DNA of 44,880 nt from Paenibacillus gorillae (GTDB lineage: Bacteria; Bacillota; Bacilli; Paenibacillales; Paenibacillaceae), in contig NZ_CBVJ010000109.1 of the NCBI RefSeq assembly GCF_000513275.1, forward strand, positions 1 through 44,880, read 5' to 3'. Made by a program: the position numbers and the translations under genes. The notes under the pieces are model-generated. The model worked only from the letters and a program-made list of their open reading frames with translations. It did not search any database and was not told the DNA's origin. Below are positions 23,879-31,190 of this stretch, in pieces. Each line of letters opens with the position of its first letter. Position 1 is the stretch's first letter.

Positions 23879-24787
23879 CTATTGGTTGTCTTCCTTACGC
23901 TTCACTGGAATGTAAATGTCCATTTCGAGCAGCGTATTCCGATCACGCCAGCATCGCTCGTCATAATATTCAAATTCCGCGGCACCCGCATGCTCATAGC
24001 CCGAGTGAGGGAACCATTCATTAAATATCGCCGACCACGTATTCTGAATCGAATCGGTAAAATGATCGAAATCCGCCTGAGGCGTCGTAAATACCGCATA
24101 CGTCTGCTCCGGGTAGTGGCGGGTAACCGTTCCTTCGGGCGCTTCCGCTCCCTCTTTCGCTTCAACACCGATAATGTAGCTAAACTCTCCCTTTTCCATA
24201 TCAAAATCATCACAAATTCCATATTCTGCATTTGAGCTAGCCTGTTCATAGAGACGTTTGCCCATTCCTTCTTGCATATAACGGCTCCAGAAAGCCGGAA
24301 TGTCCCGATTGTTCTGACCATCTTCATTCCGGGTACGAATCGAATAGCCAATTACATTAAAACCTGGTTTCGTTACGATTTGATAATTCATCCGAATACC
24401 TCCTAAATAGGGATTAGATCTTCGCTCAAGCACATTCACTTTGTCATAGACAGGCGGGCGGATGCCTCGCTTTCTATATTCGCCAGGAGTTACTCCATAC
24501 ATTTTGCGAAAAGCGCGAATAAAGGTTTCCGGCGTGCCAAAGCCGTATTTTAGCGCGATATCCAATAGCTTATCGTCCGTATTGGCTACGCTGTACGCAG
24601 CATGCACCAGCCTGCGCTTGCGGACATATTCCATTGCGGGCAATCCTGCTACGGATTGAAATACACGGTGAAAATGAAATTCCGAGAAATTGGACAGCTT
24701 CGCCAAATCGGCAAATTTCAAATCCTCCTCCAGCCGGAGCTCGATTTCATCCACCACATGCTGAATAATACTCTCGTAAGTTGGCAC
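23879..24787 (-). CDS. AraC regulator with GyrI-like effector domain
   Basis: A 302-residue protein with an N-terminal AraC double helix-turn-helix (about 8-107: LAKLSNFSEFHFHRVFQSV and ALKYGFGTPETFIRAFRKM) and a C-terminal GyrI/Rob-like small-molecule-binding domain (about 130-300: FNVIGYSIRT; the PEQTYAVFTT and DIYIPVKR strands). This family senses lipophilic or drug-like compounds. The start is GTG 24787 with GGAGGTC 7 bp upstream. It is a single gene between terminators. Another stand-alone GyrI-like domain is at 29693-30148. Confidence 0.87.
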   Translation of the reverse strand: MPTYESIIQHVVDEIELRLEEDLKFADLAKLSNFSEFHFHRVFQSVAGLPAMEYVRKRRLVHAAYSVANTDDKLLDIALKYGFGTPETFIRAFRKMYGVTPGEYRKRGIRPPVYDKVNVLERRSNPYLGGIRMNYQIVTKPGFNVIGYSIRTRNEDGQNNRDIPAFWSRYMQEGMGKRLYEQASSNAEYGICDDFDMEKGEFSYIIGVEAKEGAEAPEGTVTRHYPEQTYAVFTTPQADFDHFTDSIQNTWSAIFNEWFPHSGYEHAGAAEFEYYDERCWRDRNTLLEMDIYIPVKRKEDNQ

Positions 24788-24871
24788 CCGTTGACCTCCT
24801 TCTCTTCTACTCTATTATAGGTTGATGCAAACGAATGTTCTTGATCTTTCTTGCTCTATATGGAAAGAATA

Positions 24872-24923
24872 ACACAAAGAGGGCTGCAGCAGTTTGCTTA
24901 ATGGCAAGCTGCTGCAGCCCTCT
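24872..24923 (-). terminator. Terminator of the OsmC gene
   Basis: Perfect 15-bp stem AGAGGGCTGCAGCAG / CTGCTGCAGCCCTCT (24878-24923), extended by an inner TTGC/GCAA pairing and followed on the minus strand by TTGTGTT. It is 19 bp beyond the stop codon. Confidence 0.85.
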
Positions 24924-24942
24924 GATCCGCTATCGGCAAGGT

Positions 24943-25389
24943 TTAATTTTCGATAATGATACTCTCCAATTTCAAATTCACCGGATTTGCAAGCGTGTCC
25001 CTGACAGGGCACTTACTTTCCAGAAACTGCACGAACTCTTCAACCTTCTCTCTCGGAGAATTGGTCTTGATCCGGAATGTATATCGGATATCGGAGTAGC
25101 CCGGACGAACCGGCGCTCTGTCGAAAAATCCATCCAGATCCAAGTCTCCTTCAACCTCTACACGGAAATCGTCAAGTTTCACACCAAACTTGGGCGCATA
25201 TACTCTGGCAACGATAGCTTGGCATGCACCTAGTGACGCAAGCAGAGCCTCAACGGGATTCATTCCCGTATCCGTTCCTCCCAAGCTTGCAGGCTCATCG
25301 ATAATGAGCTCGAATTGTCTAACATTCGTTTTTACTTTAACGCCATCCTGTAAATGCGCAGTTGCTTTGAACGTGTTAACAGCAGCCAT
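24943..25389 (-). CDS. OsmC-family peroxide-handling protein
   Basis: A 148-residue protein with the two OsmC/Ohr active-site cysteines: Cys56 in GACQ and Cys127 in SKCPVRDT. The PASLGGTDTGMNPVEALLASLG stretch that precedes Cys56 is a family hallmark. These dimeric proteins reduce organic hydroperoxides using the cysteine pair. ATG 25389 has AAAGGGGA 7 bp upstream. It is a single gene with a near-consensus promoter whose -10 region and transcription start are spanned by an inverted repeat (ACCAAC/GTTGGT), so repression by an unidentified regulator is likely. Confidence 0.9.
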   Translation of the reverse strand: MAAVNTFKATAHLQDGVKVKTNVRQFELIIDEPASLGGTDTGMNPVEALLASLGACQAIVARVYAPKFGVKLDDFRVEVEGDLDLDGFFDRAPVRPGYSDIRYTFRIKTNSPREKVEEFVQFLESKCPVRDTLANPVNLKLESIIIEN

Positions 25390-25427
25390 CGTATAATCCC
25401 CTTTGTATGTATGAATTTTTATATAAA

Positions 25428-25484
25428 ACCAACTTATCCACTATGTATTATGAGTATTATATAGTTGGTACTGCATGCTGTCAA
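25428..25484 (-). promoter_or_regulatory. Near-consensus promoter and possible operator of the OsmC gene
   Basis: On the minus strand, TTGACA (25479-25484), a 17-bp spacer and TATAAT (25456-25461), both perfect. ACCAAC (25428-25433) and GTTGGT (25464-25469) form an inverted repeat around the -10 and start region. The rest of the gene-free interval 25390-25858 holds the repeat element and the GH43 terminator. Confidence 0.8.
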
Positions 25485-25557
25485 TCTGTATAGCTGTACG
25501 AATTGGATATACGCTAGGGCAGCGATGCAATGAGCTTGTTGCAGCTGCTGCTTGAAT

Positions 25558-25743
25558 CAAAATGTAAAAGTGCAGGTGGTAAGCCGATTTTAAGGCGATT
25601 TATCGCATCAAAATGTAAAAGTGCAGGCGAATCAGCCTAAAAAGCGCCGATTCGGTGAAATTCGGTGATTTCAAATGCACTTTTACATTTTGATGGCCTT
25701 TTTGACCGATTTAGGGCTCATCAACATGCACTATTGCATTTTG
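25558..25743 (+). repeat. 186-bp dispersed element with four 17-bp motifs, copy 2
   Basis: CAAAATGTAAAAGTGCA occurs at 25558-25574 and 25609-25625, and its inverse at 25676-25692 and 25727-25743 (one mismatch). Spacing is 51, 67 and 51 bp, identical to the minus-strand copy at 8666-8851. Homology also covers CTTGARTCAAAATG at the left edge and CATTTTGTTTCT at the right edge. Inner and outer motif pairs can form nested stems. No gene fits it. Confidence 0.85.
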
Positions 25744-25795
25744 TTTCTGTTGGCAGGGCAGGATGGCATGCGTAGAGCGGGTCTCTGCTCAATTG

Positions 25796-25838
25796 AAAAA
25801 GAGCAGTGGCAGCCTGCTTATCAGCAACCTGCCACTGC
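25796..25838 (-). terminator. Terminator of the GH43 gene
   Basis: Stem GCAGTGGCAG / CTGCCACTGC (25803-25838) followed on the minus strand by TCTTTTTC, 20 bp after the stop codon. Confidence 0.88.
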
Positions 25839-25858
25839 CCCAAATTCATTTCAACCTT

Positions 25859-27676
25859 CTACTGGTTCAACGCGACAATGACGCGGGAGACGTTGGCTCC
25901 GCCTAGACCGCCATTGACTTTGATCGTGTTATTCGCCCCCGCATTCAGATTAACCAGGCGAGTGACTTGACCGGTATACGTGCCCCAGCCGCCCGTTCCA
26001 GGCAGTGTGACCGAGTAACCATTCCCTGTCGTGTCACCGCTCGTATTAATCTTAAATGTAGTGGAAGTATCCGCGGAAGCATAGACCAGAGTTACACTAG
26101 CTTGGCCGCCCGTGCCTCCATTAACGCCAGTCAGCTGGAAGTAAGAGCCCGCAATGTGCAAATTCTCAATATTGCCTCCTGAACGAGTCGCCCCTCCGCC
26201 GAAAGTTACATTGCTGCCGCTCATCGGATATTCGGTCTGCGTCACCGTTTGCGGCTTCAGCGATACGCTGACGCTGGACACGTTGGCCCCGCCCATGCCG
26301 CCGCTAAGCTTAATGGTGTTAGCCGTTCCCGGGTTCAAATCAATCAAACGGCTGGTCTTGCCCGTGTAATTGCCCCAGCCTCCGGTGCCAGGCAGAGCAA
26401 GGAAATAGCCGTCCCCAGCCGTATCGCCGCTGGCATCTACCTTAAAGGCTGTTCCAGCATCGCCGGAAGCGTAATTTACGGTTACCAGCGCTTTCCCGCC
26501 TGGACCGCCGTTGATTCCGCTCAACTGGATGTAGGAGCCAGAGGTATGCATATTCTCAACATTGCTGCCTGGTCTTGTCGCTCCGCCGCCAAACGTTACA
26601 TTGCTTGCAGTCATCGCATAATCGGTCTTCTGTGTATATTCCGAATAGTTCTGATTAACGAGGTCATAATACTTCGTTTCGGTAGCATGGGAGCGCGGCC
26701 CGACTGCCGGAACGCCGTCCGTCGTCTGAACAACTTTCTGGATCGTGCCGTCTGTGTTGAAATACAAACGGTCTACGCATACGGAACGCAGTGTACCGTT
26801 CGAGGAAATTTCGCCGTTGTGGTAGAACATATACCAATTCCCTTTGTATTCTACGATCGAACCATGCGAAGTTCCGCTATTCTTGACAGGATCCAGAATG
26901 ACGCCCCGGTTCGTCCAAGGACCAAGCGGGTTGCTGCTCGTTGCATAACGCATCTGATTGCCGCTTGGATTATTGTCAGAATACATCAAGTAATAGATGC
27001 CGTTCCGCTTAAACACCCAGCTTGCCTCATGGAAATCTGTCAGCCCAGTGAACTGTTGGAGCGGCCCATCCAGCGACATCATGTTGCTGGCAAGCTTGGC
27101 TCCATAGCTGTTGCCGCCTCCGCCGCCATACAGATAGTAGCTTCCATCATCATCCTTGAACACTGCAGGATCAATAAAGCTATTGCCCGGCAGGCCGTTT
27201 ATATAACCTTGAACGGTGAAATCCGAGGCCGGCTTGTTGCTTGTCGCCACTCCGATTTTCCAAGTGTTATTCCAGTCTGTACCGCTCGGATGAGGGAAAT
27301 AGAGGTAGTAGGTTCCGTCCTTATATGCAGCGTCAGGAGCCCACATAAAGCCGCCCTCAGGACGTCCCCAAGACACGTCATCAGCGCTTAATATTTCACC
27401 CTCGTCTACCCAATCGACCATATTATCCGAGGAGAAGACATGATATTTATCCATCAAATCGCTGCCTCTGGACGGGAAAATATCATGCGACGCATACACA
27501 TAAATACGTCCGTCATTCCACACATGCGCAGAAGGGTCAGCGGTAAAAATACTTGTAAAAATAGGATTGCCTGACATGGTGACGGGATCAGCAGCTGATG
27601 AAGAGAACCTGAATCCGATTAACATGGACAGCAGCAGCGCTCCTGACAAAAACAGATTCATAACCTTTTTTTTCAT
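25859..27676 (-). CDS. Secreted GH43 arabinofuranosidase/xylosidase with two C-terminal domains
   Basis: A 605-residue secreted glycoside hydrolase. Signal peptide 1-29 (MKKKVMNLFLSG..., cleavage near SSSAA). The GH43 five-blade propeller follows to about 340, with the expected acids: base Asp47 in TADPSAHVW, Asp169 in SFIDPAVF and the general acid Glu217 in DFHEASW. Two tandem ~124-residue repeats at about 352-476 and 482-605, each opening SNVTFGGGATR and containing LPGTGGWG and GGANVS, look like CBM6/35-type carbohydrate-binding modules. Start ATG 27676 has GGGGAGGT 7 bp upstream. Probable substrates are arabinoxylan or arabinan side chains. A cre site at 27841-27856 indicates catabolite control. 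Confidence 0.9.
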   Translation of the reverse strand: MKKKVMNLFLSGALLLSMLIGFRFSSSAADPVTMSGNPIFTSIFTADPSAHVWNDGRIYVYASHDIFPSRGSDLMDKYHVFSSDNMVDWVDEGEILSADDVSWGRPEGGFMWAPDAAYKDGTYYLYFPHPSGTDWNNTWKIGVATSNKPASDFTVQGYINGLPGNSFIDPAVFKDDDGSYYLYGGGGGNSYGAKLASNMMSLDGPLQQFTGLTDFHEASWVFKRNGIYYLMYSDNNPSGNQMRYATSSNPLGPWTNRGVILDPVKNSGTSHGSIVEYKGNWYMFYHNGEISSNGTLRSVCVDRLYFNTDGTIQKVVQTTDGVPAVGPRSHATETKYYDLVNQNYSEYTQKTDYAMTASNVTFGGGATRPGSNVENMHTSGSYIQLSGINGGPGGKALVTVNYASGDAGTAFKVDASGDTAGDGYFLALPGTGGWGNYTGKTSRLIDLNPGTANTIKLSGGMGGANVSSVSVSLKPQTVTQTEYPMSGSNVTFGGGATRSGGNIENLHIAGSYFQLTGVNGGTGGQASVTLVYASADTSTTFKINTSGDTTGNGYSVTLPGTGGWGTYTGQVTRLVNLNAGANNTIKVNGGLGGANVSRVIVALNQ

Positions 27677-27840
27677 TAGTGTTACCTCCCCATTACTAGT
27701 TTTCCGGAATACGATTCCGGTTGACAACTACAGCAGGCCTTCTAGGTATAGACATGAATAGCGTCTATTCGTCAATTTCCACCCCCTGCAATCAACATGT
27801 AAAAATTGTAAATGAGCAACGCATCAATAGTGTACAGCAA

Positions 27841-27856
27841 ATGAAAGCGCTTTTAT
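27841..27856 (-). promoter_or_regulatory. cre site (CcpA operator)
   Basis: ATGAAAGCGCTTTTAT matches the Firmicute cre consensus WTGAAARCGYTTWNN. It lies 165 bp upstream of the GH43 start, consistent with carbon catabolite control of a secreted polysaccharide hydrolase. Confidence 0.75.
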
Positions 27857-27966
27857 AGTGAGGCATTTATAAACTCTCTGAGTCATTATTAGCCGGTAGA
27901 CGAGGCCGGGATGGAAGAATCCGCGTTGCAGCAGGCAATTGCTTCAGAACTAATTATTTTACCGCA

Positions 27967-28006
27967 TAAAAAAAATACCGCCCAAGCATATTCTGCTTGA
28001 AGCGGT
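27967..28006 (-). terminator. Terminator of the SDR-acetyltransferase operon
   Basis: Arms ACCGC...AAGCA and TGCTT...GCGGT (27977-28006) form a stem with an internal mismatch, followed on the minus strand by ATTTTTTTTATG. Confidence 0.85.
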
Positions 28007-28075
28007 GCAAATAATTCCTATGCAATTTACCTTATATAGGATTTCGCCGCTCTAACAACAAATACGCCGGTGGCA

Positions 28076-28495
28076 CTATTTAAATTGCATAACCCAATAC
28101 TGCTCCCCGTGATTGCCTTCTTCAATGACTTTTTTCCAGCCGTTACTTTCGTAGAACTTCAAGGCTCTATGATTTTCAGATACACATTTAAGCCTTAACG
28201 GTTTGTTCATTTTTTCGGCTGCATGATGGAGCAGTTTAGCTCCCACACCCTTACCGGTATAGTCTGGATGGACGAATAAGTTATGAATGAAATCTTCCGG
28301 CAAGTATAGAGAGGAGAATCCAAGGATACGGGAATTTTCTTCGGCTAAAATAATGACTTCCTCAACCGTATCCCGATCAAAATCCTCCAGCGTCATCTCC
28401 TTGCTGTTCGCCCAGTGAAAGTTCATCTTACGCGATTCCAAATAGATCTTTCTCAGCTCTGGATAGTCTTTTTCGCTAGCTTCTCTAACAATCAT
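28076..28495 (-). CDS. GNAT family N-acetyltransferase
   Basis: A 139-residue acetyl-CoA-dependent acyltransferase with the GNAT core: IVREASEKDYPELRKIY at the N-terminus, the motif A region LFVHPDYTGKGVGAKLLHHA (the acetyl-CoA pyrophosphate loop) and ALKFYESNGWKK near the end. The acceptor is unknown. ATG 28495 has AGGAG 7 bp upstream. It starts 30 bp after the SDR gene stop and shares its terminator, so the two are probably co-transcribed. Confidence 0.87.
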   Translation of the reverse strand: MIVREASEKDYPELRKIYLESRKMNFHWANSKEMTLEDFDRDTVEEVIILAEENSRILGFSSLYLPEDFIHNLFVHPDYTGKGVGAKLLHHAAEKMNKPLRLKCVSENHRALKFYESNGWKKVIEEGNHGEQYWVMQFK

Positions 28496-28525
28496 CGTAG
28501 TTCTCCTAACTCGTTTTTCGTCTAG

Positions 28526-29245
28526 TTATGTGTTCATATCCGTTAGCGCCGGGATATTAATTTCTTTCACGCATGCAGCTTTGGATAAACTGACCACGCA
28601 TTTTACAAGAGCAACGATATCCTGAAGCGGAATACGTGTCCCATTATAGGCGGAAAGTGCCCGTTCGCTTCCCTCTTCGTAAGGAATTTCAGCGGCCAAT
28701 TCACCGGGGTTAATACAGGTAACAGCGATGCTGTCTTGTCTCGTATGCTCTCTCAAGGCCTCTGTAATGCCGCGAATCGCGAATTTGGATGCGACAAAAG
28801 CAACCTGGGTACTGTTTGCATTATTCAAACCAGCGGTCGAGCCAATTAGAATGATTTTTCCGGCTGTCGATTTTCGAAGAGCGGACAGTAATGCCTGAAC
28901 ACATACAATGGTAGAAGTCACATTCACATGAATAAGCTGGCTTATATCGGCGGGCTCATCCTTATCAAACGTATAGTGATCCTCAAAGCCCTCCTTTTCC
29001 CAAATGCCAACATTATATATGAGAACGTCCAGTGTCTCGTCACGCAATTGATCGGCAACAACTGCAGCGGCATCTAGTTCAGACAAGTCTGCCTGTATCC
29101 ATATACGTTGTACACCATCCTTCAAATCCAAGCTTGCAGGTTTACTGCGGGACACCACCCACACCTTATCGCCTTGCTGAGGCACACCTCTGACGAATGC
29201 ATCTCCCAAGCCTTTACTAGCACCAAACACAACATATGTTTTCAT
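28526..29245 (-). CDS. Short-chain dehydrogenase with Phe in place of catalytic Tyr
   Basis: A 239-residue classical SDR fold: cofactor motif GASKGLG (8-14), NVG in place of NNAG (78-80), Ser136 in IGSTAG, and the YxxxK region reading FVASK (Phe150, Lys154). The codon is TTT, so the change is in the DNA. Loss of the Tyr hydroxyl normally removes or greatly reduces SDR activity, so this may be a degenerate enzyme, a non-catalytic binding protein, or one using another proton donor. AGGAGG precedes ATG 29245. It is co-directional with the acetyltransferase. Confidence 0.85.
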   Translation of the reverse strand: MKTYVVFGASKGLGDAFVRGVPQQGDKVWVVSRSKPASLDLKDGVQRIWIQADLSELDAAAVVADQLRDETLDVLIYNVGIWEKEGFEDHYTFDKDEPADISQLIHVNVTSTIVCVQALLSALRKSTAGKIILIGSTAGLNNANSTQVAFVASKFAIRGITEALREHTRQDSIAVTCINPGELAAEIPYEEGSERALSAYNGTRIPLQDIVALVKCVVSLSKAACVKEINIPALTDMNT

Positions 29246-29361
29246 AGGTTAAAAGCCCTCCTAATTTGTCTATTGAGCATTCCTTAATGTGAGGAAGGTA
29301 TTACACTTCTTTGTTTGAAGCCAAGCTTCCACCTCAAAGATCGTATCAGCATACCGCAAAT

Positions 29362-29706
29362 TCATAAAGAACGTTTCAAACTGTACTCCAGCCAGTCTAA
29401 CTTCCCAAGATATCCGCTTGCCAATGCCACGTTCCAGTATGCCTGCGGCATTGATTGCGATTTATTATAGCCAGAGATAAAGGCCAGGAATTTATCTTTA
29501 TCTATTTCCCCACACTCATTCTCAGACCAATGCATTGCGGTTTCAATTAAGTCTTGTTTATAACCTGCCAATTCCCAATCAATAATAATCGGAGAATCTT
29601 GATTCCACATCACATTTTTAGAGTCTAAATCTCCGTGACTAATAACTAGTTCAGAGGATAACCACTTTGTAGCCTCAATTGCCCTATAGTCTCTACTTTC
29701 CCTGAA
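29362..29706 (-). pseudogene. N-terminally truncated aminoglycoside-phosphotransferase-like gene
   Basis: The open frame from 29706 encodes ~114 residues containing the kinase catalytic loop HGDLDSKNVMW, the metal-binding segment IIIDWELAGY and a normal C-terminal helical part of the APH/choline-kinase-like fold. Family members are usually ~250-300 residues, so the N-lobe and ATP-binding part are missing. The remnant begins inside the end of the GyrI-like gene (stop 29693), which is what a deletion joining two genes would produce. No ribosome site is seen at the internal GTG or ATG codons. It is most likely a non-functional remnant. Confidence 0.75.
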
Positions 29707-30148
29707 TTATCGGCACATAAATATCAGCGTTATTAAAATTCTGCTGTTCTCCAAATTTGAATACTTCAAGCGCAAGCGCCAACGTATTATTTTTCAGATC
29801 ATTTTCTTTCAAAAACGTTCTTATTAGCACATACGGGTCCTGATCCACAGCTCTCACCTTGGCGTAAGATTGACTGTCTACAGTGAAGCCGACCATGCCT
29901 TTCGGAACCTCCTCAATCGTTTCTACTTCCATACAATAGATATATGTAAAAAGTACATCATTCGCAAAATGAGGACACACATACTGATGTTCATTCAAAA
30001 CTCTTTTAATTTCACTCTTTCTTTCCAGAAATAATCGATTTGCTTCGTTAATGCTTTCCTGATCAAATCTTTTAAAAACATTCGTTACGGGAACGCCAAT
30101 AAAATGCTTCGCCTCAAGAGTCACAATCTCAATTTGATTGTTCTGCAT
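29693..30148 (-). CDS. GyrI-like effector-binding domain protein
   Basis: A 151-residue stand-alone small-molecule-binding domain of the GyrI/AraC-effector type: IEVVTLEAKHFIGVPVT-like opening strand, KGMVGFTVDSQSYAKV, and the closing DIYVPI strand. Such proteins bind drug-like ligands or act as small hydrolases. GAGGAGAGAGG precedes ATG 30148. The final residues (IIQGK) coincide with the junction to the truncated phosphotransferase, so the very C-terminus may have been altered by the deletion, although the domain looks complete. Confidence 0.75.
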   Translation of the reverse strand: MQNNQIEIVTLEAKHFIGVPVTNVFKRFDQESINEANRLFLERKSEIKRVLNEHQYVCPHFANDVLFTYIYCMEVETIEEVPKGMVGFTVDSQSYAKVRAVDQDPYVLIRTFLKENDLKNNTLALALEVFKFGEQQNFNNADIYVPIIQGK

Positions 30149-30255
30149 ATGAACCTCTCTCCTCGCTACTGAGTTAGAATACTATGATCGTTATTTAATT
30201 TTAAATATATGGATATTTTACTAAATACAATAAACGAGCACTATCATCTATTTGC

Positions 30256-30294
30256 CAAAAAAACACCGCTAGAGCTATGCACACTCCAGCGGTG
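30256..30294 (-). terminator. Terminator of the ketoacyl-synthase operon
   Basis: Arms CACCGCTAGAG / CTCCAGCGGTG (30264-30294, one mismatch) are followed on the minus strand by seven T. It lies 9 bp after the stop codon at 30303. Confidence 0.88.
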
Positions 30295-30302
30295 CCGAGT
30301 CA

Positions 30303-31190
30303 TCAGACCGTAAGCTCCCGCTCCTGCTTCTGCTTCAGCTCCACGAGCAGCGCGTGCAATTGCTCTGTCGCGAGTCCGTGCAGCACTAATCGGAATCCGG
30401 CTCTCAGCGTCGTCAGCGGCACCATCGGATGCTTGTTGTTAATGAGCGCAAGCCGGTCGTTGCTGCCGATGATTTTCGAAGCGAGTATGCCTATTGTTTC
30501 ATCTAACTGCAAGGAATTGGTCGCCCGCCAGAAGTCATTATCGGTCAGGAACAACTGGTACACCGGCGTGAAGCACTCAATTGCCGTCGTAAGATCCACA
30601 AAGTTTGTCCAGCGCTTCGGCATGGGCTCAATTGGCAAAGGTGTAGACGTAATGGCAGAGAAGTTCAGACGTTCCTGCTTGGTTACCTCAATCCCTTTAT
30701 CCAGCAGTTCTTTATTCAAGTTAATAACGAAGTTGTACAGGTTCAAATCATGAATAAGGAATAAATCATCCTTCACCGGTTCCAGATTGGTCGGTTTAAG
30801 CGGGTTCATCGTTATATTGACGCCCGGCACATTGTCGCGAATGAACTGCAGCACCTCCGATCCGAGATAGAAGTGGCGTAAAATCATATAGTTGGCGCTT
30901 GGACTGACGAACGTTTTCATGCCCCAGTGCAGTACCCGGTGCAGCAGGCGGGATGACGTGAGCGCCTTTGGTACGATGATCTTGTACATTTGCAGCAGTA
31001 TGATCATAAGACGGGCAAGCGGACGAAGCAGCGGAAGCAGAAACTGACGCGACCTGCTTGAGCAATCCTTTAAATAGGCGGCCTTTGCTTCTTCATTGAA
31101 TGGAATGCTCCGATCGAGATAGATGGCAAGAAAAGGATTCGGGTCGTCACGGTCATGCGCCATATTGCGAAAAAAATCCGCCTCGCTCAT
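30303..31190 (-). CDS. Uncharacterised partner of the ketoacyl-synthase fusion
   Basis: A 295-residue protein I do not recognise with certainty; it may belong to one of the recent DUF families (DUF6999 is my recollection, unverified). It is mostly helical with a hydrophobic stretch near 50-75 (LLPLLRPLARLMIILLQMY) that may be membrane-associated, then MILRHFYLGSEVLQFIRDN and FLIHDLNLYNFVINLN. Its ATG overlaps the stop of the preceding gene (ATGA), so it is translationally coupled to the KAS III/haem-oxygenase-like fusion and probably acts on the same acyl chain. No catalytic motif of a known enzyme class is evident. Confidence 0.6.
   Translation of the reverse strand: MSEADFFRNMAHDRDDPNPFLAIYLDRSIPFNEEAKAAYLKDCSSRSRQFLLPLLRPLARLMIILLQMYKIIVPKALTSSRLLHRVLHWGMKTFVSPSANYMILRHFYLGSEVLQFIRDNVPGVNITMNPLKPTNLEPVKDDLFLIHDLNLYNFVINLNKELLDKGIEVTKQERLNFSAITSTPLPIEPMPKRWTNFVDLTTAIECFTPVYQLFLTDNDFWRATNSLQLDETIGILASKIIGSNDRLALINNKHPMVPLTTLRAGFRLVLHGLATEQLHALLVELKQKQERELTV

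Larger units (their letters stand above)
27677..28075. other. Intergenic region upstream of GH43
   Basis: This 399-bp gap has no gene. It carries the GH43 ribosome site, a weak TTGACG...TCTATA candidate promoter (minus strand, about 27740-27775), a cre site (27841-27856) and the terminator of the acetyltransferase operon (27967-28006). Confidence 0.6.

Noticed and set aside
26249..27391. A 380-codon plus-strand frame opposite the GH43 gene
   Set aside because: It lies fully antisense to a textbook glycoside hydrolase with signal peptide and catalytic acids, and its translation shows no recognisable domain.
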